A DNA stretch of 61,417 bases from CAZYBU01 sp964645775. Its GTDB lineage: Bacteria > Spirochaetota > UBA4802 > UBA5550. Position numbers and translations under genes: made by a program. The stretch is taken from NCBI GenBank assembly GCA_964645775.1, contig CAZYBU010000020.1:1-61417 (forward strand), given 5' to 3'. The notes under the pieces are model-generated. The model saw only the letters and a program-made list of their open reading frames with translations. It did not search any database and was not told the DNA's origin. Positions 18,263 through 25,311 of this stretch are shown one piece after another (position 1 is the stretch's first letter; the number at the start of each line of letters is the position of its first letter).

Positions 18263-19285
18263 ATGCCCATAGACAGAAGTCCCGACAGGGACGATCTTTT
18301 TTCCATTCTCCTTGAATCGCACAGGCAGGTAGACCAGGCCCGGGAGATCGGGATCCGGAACCGCGACAAACTGCCGATAGACTATCCTGGAATCATCTAC
18401 AGCGGGCTGGGAGGCTCTGCCATCAGCGCGGACCTGGCCCTGAACATGCTCAGGGAGGAGATAAGGGTCCCCCTCCAGATAAACAGAAACTACGGTCTTC
18501 CTCTCTGGTTAGACAGCCGTTGGCCGGTCATTCTGACCTCCTATTCAGGCAACACGGCAGAGACCCTTTCGGCCCTGAAAATTGCCCGAAAGCGGGGCTG
18601 CTCCGTGATATGCGTCACATCGGGAGGGAAGCTGCTTCGAATCGCTGAAAAAGATTCCCTTCCTCTGATACAACTTCCAGCCGGATACCAGCCCCGATAC
18701 GCACTCTACCTGATGATGGTGGCCCTCCTGCGCCTTCTCAGGGCCATGGAGGCTATCCCGGACCAGGAAAAAACCATCGATTCTATCCATGAACTTCTGG
18801 TGATACGGGGAGAGGAATACAGCCGGAAGGGGAACGGCGCCCTGGATGCGGCCAGGAAGATCCACGGAAGCATACCTGTCATCTATTCCGCCGCTGGCTA
18901 CACCAACGGTGTGGGCATGCGGTTTAAAAGCCAGTTAAACGAGAACAGCAAGGTCCACGCCTTCCATAACATTATCCCTGAGATGAACCACAACGAGATA
19001 ACAGGATGGCAGTACGTGGACGGGAAAAATGATCCCTTCTCCTGTATTTCCATTATTGACAGGGAGTACCCAGAACCGATACGGGCCCGCTTCTCCGTGA
19101 CCCGGGAACTTCTGGCCGGGCAGAACGTGCCTGTGATAGAGCTTACCAGCGACAGGAGTGACCTTCCGGGGAGGATCATAGACCTGGTGTATACCTGCGA
19201 CTGGGTCTCCTACTACCTGGCCCTTCTCCATGGGCGGGACCCGGGTAATATAGATTTTATTGAGGCTGTCAAGAAGGGGATATAA
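18263..19285 (+). CDS. Bifunctional phosphoglucose/phosphomannose isomerase-like (SIS domain)
   Basis: A 340-residue protein of two SIS phosphosugar-binding halves. IIYSGLGGSAISAD and VILTSYSGNTAETLSAL are the hallmarks of the bifunctional phosphoglucose/phosphomannose isomerase family, and SQLNENSKVHAFHNIIPEMNHNEI is its C-terminal active-site segment. It would interconvert glucose-6-P or mannose-6-P with fructose-6-P in the cytoplasm. AGGGGAG 10 nt upstream supports the ATG at 18263 over one 51 nt earlier. It is convergent with the repeat-protein gene and is probably its own transcription unit. Confidence 0.88.
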   Translation: MPIDRSPDRDDLFSILLESHRQVDQAREIGIRNRDKLPIDYPGIIYSGLGGSAISADLALNMLREEIRVPLQINRNYGLPLWLDSRWPVILTSYSGNTAETLSALKIARKRGCSVICVTSGGKLLRIAEKDSLPLIQLPAGYQPRYALYLMMVALLRLLRAMEAIPDQEKTIDSIHELLVIRGEEYSRKGNGALDAARKIHGSIPVIYSAAGYTNGVGMRFKSQLNENSKVHAFHNIIPEMNHNEITGWQYVDGKNDPFSCISIIDREYPEPIRARFSVTRELLAGQNVPVIELTSDRSDLPGRIIDLVYTCDWVSYYLALLHGRDPGNIDFIEAVKKGI

Positions 19286-19312
19286 GTTCAGGTCTTCAAC
19301 GCAAACCCGGTG

Positions 19313-20029
19313 TTAATTCGCTTTTTCCCGGTACTTCCTCCATATCTCCAGGAGAGCCCTCCGCCACCGTTCATTCTCAAAGGCCTGCCCTCTCCACCGC
19401 TCTCCGTCGGTGACGTTGCGTTCCAGAAAAAACCAGGCCCGCTCATAATCGAACTCCCTCCAGAGTGTCCCGGCCCTGTAGATATACTCGGGGTCTCCGG
19501 CCCGTATCAGGGCCTCGAACCCCTTCCGGTAATCGAACCTCTTCCAGTGGGCCCCGGCGTAGAAAATAAACCCGGCCGAGCCGGTCTCCAGGAGGGCCTC
19601 AAAAGCCCTCTCCAGATTGACATGACGCCATTCAACCCCGGCATAGTAGATATACCGGGCTCGCCCGCTCCTGATGATTTCTTCGAGACAGTCATCGGTA
19701 TCCTTCCACTTCCAGAACCGTCCCGCCCGGTAGAGAAGTTCCGTGTCTCCCTGTCGGACCAGCCGATTAAGACCCTTACGGTAATCGAAGGTGGACCAGA
19801 ATATACCGGCACGGTACAGAGGTTCCACATCATCCAGGGCCTGGAGCGCCTCCTGTCCCCGGGTGAAATCAAAGTCTTCCCAGGAAGAACCGGCGAGCAA
19901 AACGGCTTCCGGGTCGCCTGATTTGAGAAAGCTCTCCATGATCTCTTTCCTCTCGGCCGGACTGCTCCATTTCCCTTCTTCTATAAGAGCGTAGAGGTCC
20001 TTTTCCTTCTTCGCGTCACCTCCTGCCAC
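19313..20029 (-). CDS. Protein of six 28-residue tandem repeats, in a MoxR-VWA operon
   Basis: A 238-residue protein. After a 33-residue leader come six repeats of exactly 28 residues (34-61, 62-89, 90-117, 118-145, 146-173, 174-201), then a basic, Trp-rich 37-residue tail. The repeat reads roughly: two hydrophobics, x2, G-D-x-E, x2, Y-R-A-G, x2, W, x2, F-D-Y, x, R/K-G, x2, A. Two short helices per unit are likely, so an alpha-solenoid scaffold is inferred. I do not recognise the family. The start chosen is GTG at 20029, with GGAG 7 nt upstream inside the end of the VWA gene and a 14-nt overlap with it. Last gene of the tetR-moxR-VWA operon; it may act as adaptor or substrate-binding part. 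Confidence 0.75.
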   Translation of the reverse strand: MAGGDAKKEKDLYALIEEGKWSSPAERKEIMESFLKSGDPEAVLLAGSSWEDFDFTRGQEALQALDDVEPLYRAGIFWSTFDYRKGLNRLVRQGDTELLYRAGRFWKWKDTDDCLEEIIRSGRARYIYYAGVEWRHVNLERAFEALLETGSAGFIFYAGAHWKRFDYRKGFEALIRAGDPEYIYRAGTLWREFDYERAWFFLERNVTDGERWRGQAFENERWRRALLEIWRKYREKAN

Positions 20030-21440
20030 GTTCGTTCTCCAGATAAAAGGTTTTCCCGAAGGGAGGGGCAAAGGGCTCCCTGCCGGCCACGAGCCAGAGG
20101 GTCGGCTCATAGGATTGGAGCCTCTCAAGGTCGTAGATCTGTCCGTCGGTAAGGACCAGGAGAGCCTCCCTGTGTCCCTCCATGTACTCGTTAAAAAGTG
20201 GTGCGAAGAGAGTGGTTCCGCTGCTCCCGGTGCGGAGGTTTCTCCAGTCCCCCTTTTTGTAGCGGCACGGTTTTATCGTGTTCCCGGACTTCACGAAGCC
20301 GTCCCGTCCCCTGCGGGGCACGAAGAGGGTATCGTCGATGCAGAGAAGGTTTACGGTAAAGCGGTCCAGGAGGGACTCGATAATTCCGAAGGCCCGCTCC
20401 AGTCGACCGGGTACCGATACCATGGAGCCGGAGACATCCACGGTCACCGTGAGGAGCCGCCTCTCGTGGAGAATGCGTCCCGGAGCATAGATTCCGCTGG
20501 CGAAGTATCTCCGGTTAAAACGGGAATAACTGTAGGTCCAGTCGCTGCGGCGAGAGGAATGGTCTATGATGCTTTTTATAAGGGGCTCCCATTTGCCGAG
20601 CGTCTCCTTCACGGGAGGCTGGATAAGAGATGTCAGTTCATGATAGACCCTCTCATCGTCCAGGGAGGCGTCCCTGGACGCCATATCCAGGAGCTGCTGT
20701 TTCCGGGAATGCTTCAGGTTCCGGGAGGCCCCGGGATTAAACAGATGAACGCCCGTGGGAGAGGTGTTTCCCTCCCTGTCCTCGAAGGCGATCCCCTCCT
20801 GGTCATCGAAGCGGAGAGGCGAGAAGGGCCTTTCATTTTTCTCGCCGATACCGAGTGGGTCCGAGAGGCTCTCCCGGAGTCGTTCAGTGGAAGAGAGTTC
20901 ACGGTTTTCAATATTCACACCCGGCAACGCGTTCTTCACATCATCGGGATGTTCACTGAGCCAGAGGTAGAGATCTTCCCAGGACGGGTCCGGCAAGCCG
21001 GTATCCATCCGGAAGGAATCGGGCACCAGAGGCAGTCCCTCCGGAAGAGTCAGTTCCGGGGGACGCACGGGGCGGCTGCTCCGGGAGAAGAAGGTTTTTC
21101 TTCTCTCCTTTAGATAGCTGTTTACAACCATATCCTGGGCCAGGTTGACAAGGTAGATGTCGCCGTACCCGGCTGCCCTGTGGTCATGGTTCATCAGGAT
21201 ATGCATCATCTCGTGGACCAGGAGCCCTATCCTCACTTCGTTTGAGAGGCCCTGAATAAATTCCCGGTTATAGAGGAGTATGAGACGTCGTTCCCCGTCG
21301 TGCAGGGCCATGGTAGGAAGGGCATCGGTTTCCACAAAACGGACCATCTGATAAAAGTACGATACGAAACGGCTCGATTTCCAGAGCTCCTTCAGGGACT
21401 CCTCCCAGGGAAAGTCCTTCTGTATTAATGCGTCACTCAT
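20016..21440 (-). CDS. VWA-like protein with HExxH metallopeptidase motif (DUF2201 type)
   Basis: A 474-residue protein with two recognisable parts. The N-terminal region carries H76-E-M-M-H80 followed by N-H-D-H, a zincin-type metallopeptidase motif as in DUF2201. The C-terminal region is a von Willebrand A-like domain with a complete MIDAS start D335-V-S-G-S339 after VTV and a later LVLTDGQIYD. The 200 residues between are polar and probably flexible. VWA proteins of this type work with MoxR AAA+ ATPases in complex remodelling or metal insertion. The ATG at 21440 overlaps the moxR end (ATGAGTGA), so translation is coupled. An in-frame upstream extension inside moxR is unlikely. Confidence 0.82.
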   Translation of the reverse strand: MSDALIQKDFPWEESLKELWKSSRFVSYFYQMVRFVETDALPTMALHDGERRLILLYNREFIQGLSNEVRIGLLVHEMMHILMNHDHRAAGYGDIYLVNLAQDMVVNSYLKERRKTFFSRSSRPVRPPELTLPEGLPLVPDSFRMDTGLPDPSWEDLYLWLSEHPDDVKNALPGVNIENRELSSTERLRESLSDPLGIGEKNERPFSPLRFDDQEGIAFEDREGNTSPTGVHLFNPGASRNLKHSRKQQLLDMASRDASLDDERVYHELTSLIQPPVKETLGKWEPLIKSIIDHSSRRSDWTYSYSRFNRRYFASGIYAPGRILHERRLLTVTVDVSGSMVSVPGRLERAFGIIESLLDRFTVNLLCIDDTLFVPRRGRDGFVKSGNTIKPCRYKKGDWRNLRTGSSGTTLFAPLFNEYMEGHREALLVLTDGQIYDLERLQSYEPTLWLVAGREPFAPPFGKTFYLENERGRR

Positions 21441-22593
21441 GGAGAAAGGATTCGAAGAGGTCAAGGATACGTTCTCCCGTATCCTCATCCGTGTATTCCC
21501 GCACCGCGCCCGGTATGGCGGTCAGGATACCGCTCTGCTTCATGATAAGAAAAAAGAAAGATATACGGGTATCCGCCCGGGTTACAGCCACGAATCGAAG
21601 AACATTAGCCAGCTCTCGTTTTTCTCCCTCCGAGAGATTGCCCATGACGGCCGCCGAACGGCTGGTTAGATGGTGGACCGCTCCGGAAAGGGACCAGAGC
21701 AGATCCTCTGCCGGGATTTCCCCCTCCTTCAGCTTCTCAAGGACAGACTCGTCCCCTTCAAGGATATTTTCGGTGGTTATTTGCCTCGGGGCAACCAGCT
21801 CGGAAATGAACTCGTGACCGGCCGTCTCCCCGAGCAGGGACATGACAACCTTTTCCAGGACTTCGGTGCCCGATCCTGCCAGAAAGATCATGAGGTCCCG
21901 GTCGCTCTCCAGTCCGTAAACGTCACGAAGAGTTGAGGATACCTGGTGCCATCCCCTGGGATTGGGATTGATCCGGGACGGTTCCCAAAGCCTCTCCGGG
22001 TAAAGCGTGATATACCGGATAATCGACGGATGTATTTCGTTTTTATGCGCCCAGGAGAGCCACTGACCGGCCGAGGGTACAAGTCTGAAAACGGCCAGGC
22101 GTCCGTCCAGCGCGGAGTCGTCAAACTCCGTGATGGTGGTCAGGTCCTCCTCCCCCAGGTTCCCGGCCAGGACCACATGGGTCCCGGCGGGGAGTTCGTG
22201 CTCCCCGCAGATACCGTCGGTTATGATCTGAAAAAGGGTCTGGATGACCGTGGGATGGGCCCGGTTCGACTCGTCAAGGAACCAGACCATTCCCTCATAT
22301 CCTTCCGGCATTTCCCGGGGCGGGATAAACCGGGGCCTGTAGTAGACCATACGCTCGCCCTCATGGTCCGGGACCGGGTATCCTCCCAGATCGACGTTCT
22401 CCTTGAAGGCCAGGCGGGTATCGATAAAATAACAGTTTTTCTTTCGGGCCGCCTGGCGAACAATATCGGACTTGCCCACCCCGGGATGGCCTACGATCTT
22501 TATCGCGTAGTTCAGGCTCGAGGCCGCATCGAAATGCCTGAAAAGGATCTCCTCCAGCTCCTCCGGGCTTACCGGGATCGGTTCCTTACCCAT
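21433..22593 (-). CDS. MoxR-family AAA+ ATPase
   Basis: A 386-residue AAA+ ATPase. Walker A is GHPGVGKS (35-42), Walker B MVWFLDE (D107, E108) followed by SNRAHPTVIQTL, the typical MoxR helix-2 insert region, then sensor 1 VVLAGN. MoxR ATPases act as chaperones that mature or remodel partner complexes with VWA proteins, here the next gene. The start at 22593 shares its A with the tetR stop (TGATG) and has GGAGGAG just upstream. The downstream end overlaps the VWA start, making a coupled unit. Confidence 0.88.
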   Translation of the reverse strand: MGKEPIPVSPEELEEILFRHFDAASSLNYAIKIVGHPGVGKSDIVRQAARKKNCYFIDTRLAFKENVDLGGYPVPDHEGERMVYYRPRFIPPREMPEGYEGMVWFLDESNRAHPTVIQTLFQIITDGICGEHELPAGTHVVLAGNLGEEDLTTITEFDDSALDGRLAVFRLVPSAGQWLSWAHKNEIHPSIIRYITLYPERLWEPSRINPNPRGWHQVSSTLRDVYGLESDRDLMIFLAGSGTEVLEKVVMSLLGETAGHEFISELVAPRQITTENILEGDESVLEKLKEGEIPAEDLLWSLSGAVHHLTSRSAAVMGNLSEGEKRELANVLRFVAVTRADTRISFFFLIMKQSGILTAIPGAVREYTDEDTGERILDLFESFLHE

Positions 22594-23213
22594 CACTCCT
22601 CCCTCATGGAAAGTATCATTTCGGTCATCAGGTCCCCCAGTCCCTTCATATGGAGGATAATCTCCTCCTCGTCCCGGCCAGGCAGTTTCCGATAGGTCAC
22701 CAGTATACCGTTCAGGGCGGCCAGGAAGAAATGAGCGCATTTCCGCGGGTCACCCTTCAGGGAGGCTTCCCCGAGGAGGTTTTCCAGGACGTCAAAAATT
22801 TCACGGATGGCCTCGTTAAGCATGGCCAGGGACTCGTCGTTAAGCTGGCCGTAGGTCATAAAGAGGGCCATCATCCGGAAGAAGGATTCGTTCCGGGCCA
22901 CGTACTCGATGAAGTAATCGACGCTCTGATGGATCTTCTCTTCTACCGGGATTTCTCTTTCCGAGATATTCTGTATGTATTCCCTGTAGTGGTGAATGTT
23001 TATGATGGCCGATTCGATAAAGAGGGATTCCTGGTTCGGAAAATAGGTATAGAGGGAAGAGGTGGCCATGCCGGCCTCGTCGGCGATTTCCCGCATACTC
23101 ACCTTGTCATAAGGCCGGCTTGAGAATACCCTCTGGGCCGCGTCGATTATGAACCGCTTACGGTTTTCCCTCTCCTGCTGTTTCAGATCTGTCAGTGTCT
23201 GTTTTTTGCTCAT
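22593..23213 (-). CDS. TetR/AcrR-family transcriptional regulator
   Basis: A 206-residue regulator. The N-terminal helix-turn-helix (VSMREIADEAGMATSSLYTYFPNQESLF, residues about 38-66) is classic TetR; the C-terminal all-helical domain would bind a ligand, possibly a fatty acyl-CoA given the divergent acyl-CoA dehydrogenase operon. AGGA 8 nt upstream favours the Met at 23213 over the one at 23222. It is first in the moxR-VWA operon, so it may control both its own operon and the divergent one through sites in the 338-nt gap. Confidence 0.88.
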   Translation of the reverse strand: MSKKQTLTDLKQQERENRKRFIIDAAQRVFSSRPYDKVSMREIADEAGMATSSLYTYFPNQESLFIESAIINIHHYREYIQNISEREIPVEEKIHQSVDYFIEYVARNESFFRMMALFMTYGQLNDESLAMLNEAIREIFDVLENLLGEASLKGDPRKCAHFFLAALNGILVTYRKLPGRDEEEIILHMKGLGDLMTEMILSMREE

Positions 23214-23257
23214 TCTATTCATCCTGATGCGACTCGATTCACGTTATCAGACAGTAA

Positions 23258-23275
23258 GCAGTTTTCTTTTACTGC
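23258..23275. promoter_or_regulatory. Inverted repeat near the tetR promoter
   Basis: GCAGT and ACTGC arms with an 8-nt spacer, about 45 bp upstream of the tetR start. On the minus strand a TTGGCA box overlaps its upstream arm and a weak TACTGT lies 16 nt beyond, so it could be an autoregulatory site. Confidence 0.3.
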
Positions 23276-23292
23276 CAATACAGCTACCGGAC

Positions 23293-23385
23293 CCCCTCGA
23301 TACAACCTTCGGTCAATCAGGGTTTAGTTCGATACGGCAAAATGCTCCCCGAGTGTTCATGGCGGAGCCGGAAACGTATCGAGGG
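23293..23385 (-). repeat. Dispersed palindromic element, copy B
   Basis: A 93-bp element with perfect 10-bp terminal inverted repeats CCCTCGATAC (23294-23303) and GTATCGAGGG (23376-23385). Its 23293-23335 part is homologous to copy A at 18077-18119 in the opposite orientation (38 of 43 identical). Too short to code; it resembles a non-autonomous palindromic or MITE-like intergenic repeat. Confidence 0.75.
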
Positions 23386-23478
23386 AACTGAAGCGCAAAA
23401 CCTCTATGTCTTCTCTCTCCCTCTGACAACCATTGGATACCGCATTTAATAAAAATGCAAGAGGAATCCGAATTTTAT

Positions 23479-23507
23479 TTGACTTTCCGAATGATGTTCG
23501 GTTTCAT
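23479..23507 (+). promoter_or_regulatory. Promoter of the acyl-CoA dehydrogenase operon
   Basis: TTGACT (23479-23484), a 17-nt spacer and TTTCAT (23502-23507). The start would be near 23514, leaving a leader of about 38 nt with GAGGG before the ATG. A perfect TATAAT at 23532-23537 is an alternative -10 but lies too close to the gene and lacks a -35 box. Confidence 0.5.
23487..23501. promoter_or_regulatory. Probable TetR operator in the promoter spacer
   Basis: CCGAA-TGATG-TTCGG, a perfect 5-bp inverted repeat, fills the gap between the -35 and -10 boxes. A repressor bound here would block RNA polymerase. A second repeat, CATGA-N7-TCATG (23505-23521), follows directly. Confidence 0.5.
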
Positions 23508-23551
23508 GATGATTATTCATGCTTCTATCAATATAATGAACTGAGGGACCT

Positions 23552-25258
23552 ATGATACTCTTAAACCCCAAAAACTATACCCGCCCCTGCGCAACAGACC
23601 GTGACCGTGAGATCATGGAAAAGACTATCGATTTTTTCGAGAAGAAAGGCCTTAAGCAGATAAAGAAAGACTGGCACGAAAAGACCTGGAATTACGATTT
23701 CGTCGAATTCCTGAAGGAGAACCGGGTCTTCGCGGACCTCATGACTCCCGAAGGATACGCCGGAGAACACGCGCGGTGGGACACGTACCGGAACAGCGGA
23801 TTCTCCGAAATCACCGGATTCTACGGCGTGACCTACTGGTACACATGGCAGGTATCCATGCTCGGCCTGGGACCCATCTGGATGGGATCCAACGAGGAGG
23901 TTAAGCACAGGACCGCCGATCTCCTGAAGGAAGGTGGTGTCTTCGCCTTCGGCCTCTCGGAGAAGGAACACGGTGCCGACATCTACTCCACGGACATGAT
24001 GCTCTATCCACAGGAGGATGGAACCTTCCTGGCCAACGGAGACAAGTACTATATCGGCAACGGAAACGAGGCCGCCCTGGTCTCCACCTTCGCCAAAATG
24101 GCGGACACAGGCGAGTACGTCTTCTTCGTGGTCGATTCAAAGCACCCAAACTACGAATGTGTACGCAACGTGGTCAACGAACAGAACTACGTGGCAGAGT
24201 ACGCCCTTCATGACTACCCCATCACCGACGCCGAGATAACCGAGAAGGGCCAGAAGGCGTGGGACGACATGCTGAATACCATCAATGTCTGCAAGTTCAA
24301 CCTGGGATGGGGCGCCATCGGCCTCTGTACCCATGCCCTCTATGAATCGATTGATCACGCGGCTAACCGGAACGTCTACGGCAGGTATGTCACCGACTTC
24401 CCTCACGTGAAACGTCTCCTGACCGACTCTTACTGCCGGCTCGTGGCCATGAAACTCTTCGCCGAGCGGGCGGTCGATTACATGAGATCGGCCGGCGAAA
24501 ACGACCGCCGCTATTTATTGTACAACCCCATGGTCAAGATGAAGGTCACACGGGAGGGGGAGGACGTCTTGAACCTGCTCCATGACGTTATCGCCGCCAA
24601 GGGCTTCGAAAACGAACCCTTCTTCGAGGTCGCCAAGCACGAACTCCCCATGCTTCCGAAACTTGAGGGGACGGTCCATGTTAACATGGCTCTTATCGTA
24701 AAGTTCATGGCCAACTACTTCTTCAATCCGGCCGGGTACCCGGAGGTGCCCAGGAGAGACGACGCATCCAACGATGACTTTCTTTTTAACCAGGGACCCA
24801 CAAAAGGTCTGAGCAAGATACAGTTCCACGATTACAACATCGCCTACGACAGCGTCGATCTCCCGAACGTAAACATATTCAAGGAACAGATCAAGCTTTT
24901 CAAGAAATTCCTGGCCAAAGCCGGTCCGGACGAGAAACAGTCGAAAGACATCGACTACCTCCTGGCCCTTGGCGAAATACTGACCCTGGTGGCCTACGGC
25001 CAGCTCATCATCGAAAGCCGCAGTTTTTTTGACGTCTCCGATGACCTGCTTGATGAAATATTCGATTTCATGGTCCGGGACTTCTCGAAGTACGCCCTGA
25101 ACATTCACATGAAGCCGTCCAGCAGCGACCTCCAAAAGGAGCTCTCCCTTGCCGTTATCCGGACGCCCCTTCCCAACGAGGAAAGGTTCTTAAAAATATT
25201 TAACGAAGAGGTCTACGCTCTTAAGGGCGCCTACAGGATGAGGGACCAGGAGATATAA
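23552..25258 (+). CDS. Acyl-CoA dehydrogenase (long type), first of a tandem pair
   Basis: A 568-residue flavoprotein of the acyl-CoA dehydrogenase superfamily, longer than the usual 380-400. The FAD/substrate region AFGLSEKEHGADIYSTD and the segment GDKYYIGNGNEAALVSTFAKM are the beta-domain motifs, and KLEGTVHVNMALIVKFM lies in the C-terminal helical part. It would introduce the alpha-beta double bond in fatty acyl-CoA. The start has GAGGG upstream. It is nearly collinear with the next gene, has the same length and is about two-thirds identical by eye, so the pair arose by duplication. Both precede an acyl-CoA ligase in a probable three-gene operon under the divergent TetR. Confidence 0.9.
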   Translation: MILLNPKNYTRPCATDRDREIMEKTIDFFEKKGLKQIKKDWHEKTWNYDFVEFLKENRVFADLMTPEGYAGEHARWDTYRNSGFSEITGFYGVTYWYTWQVSMLGLGPIWMGSNEEVKHRTADLLKEGGVFAFGLSEKEHGADIYSTDMMLYPQEDGTFLANGDKYYIGNGNEAALVSTFAKMADTGEYVFFVVDSKHPNYECVRNVVNEQNYVAEYALHDYPITDAEITEKGQKAWDDMLNTINVCKFNLGWGAIGLCTHALYESIDHAANRNVYGRYVTDFPHVKRLLTDSYCRLVAMKLFAERAVDYMRSAGENDRRYLLYNPMVKMKVTREGEDVLNLLHDVIAAKGFENEPFFEVAKHELPMLPKLEGTVHVNMALIVKFMANYFFNPAGYPEVPRRDDASNDDFLFNQGPTKGLSKIQFHDYNIAYDSVDLPNVNIFKEQIKLFKKFLAKAGPDEKQSKDIDYLLALGEILTLVAYGQLIIESRSFFDVSDDLLDEIFDFMVRDFSKYALNIHMKPSSSDLQKELSLAVIRTPLPNEERFLKIFNEEVYALKGAYRMRDQEI

Positions 25259-25311
25259 GAAAAGAGTACCGGCGCAGGATACCGGTCTGATAACCGATGA
25301 GGAGATACGTA

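Larger units (their letters stand above)
23214..23551. other. Divergent tetR / acyl-CoA dehydrogenase control region
   Basis: 338 nt between divergent start codons. It contains the palindromic element copy B, two or three inverted repeats that could bind TetR, and a probable promoter for the acyl-CoA dehydrogenase operon. No gene of credible length is present. Confidence 0.7.
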
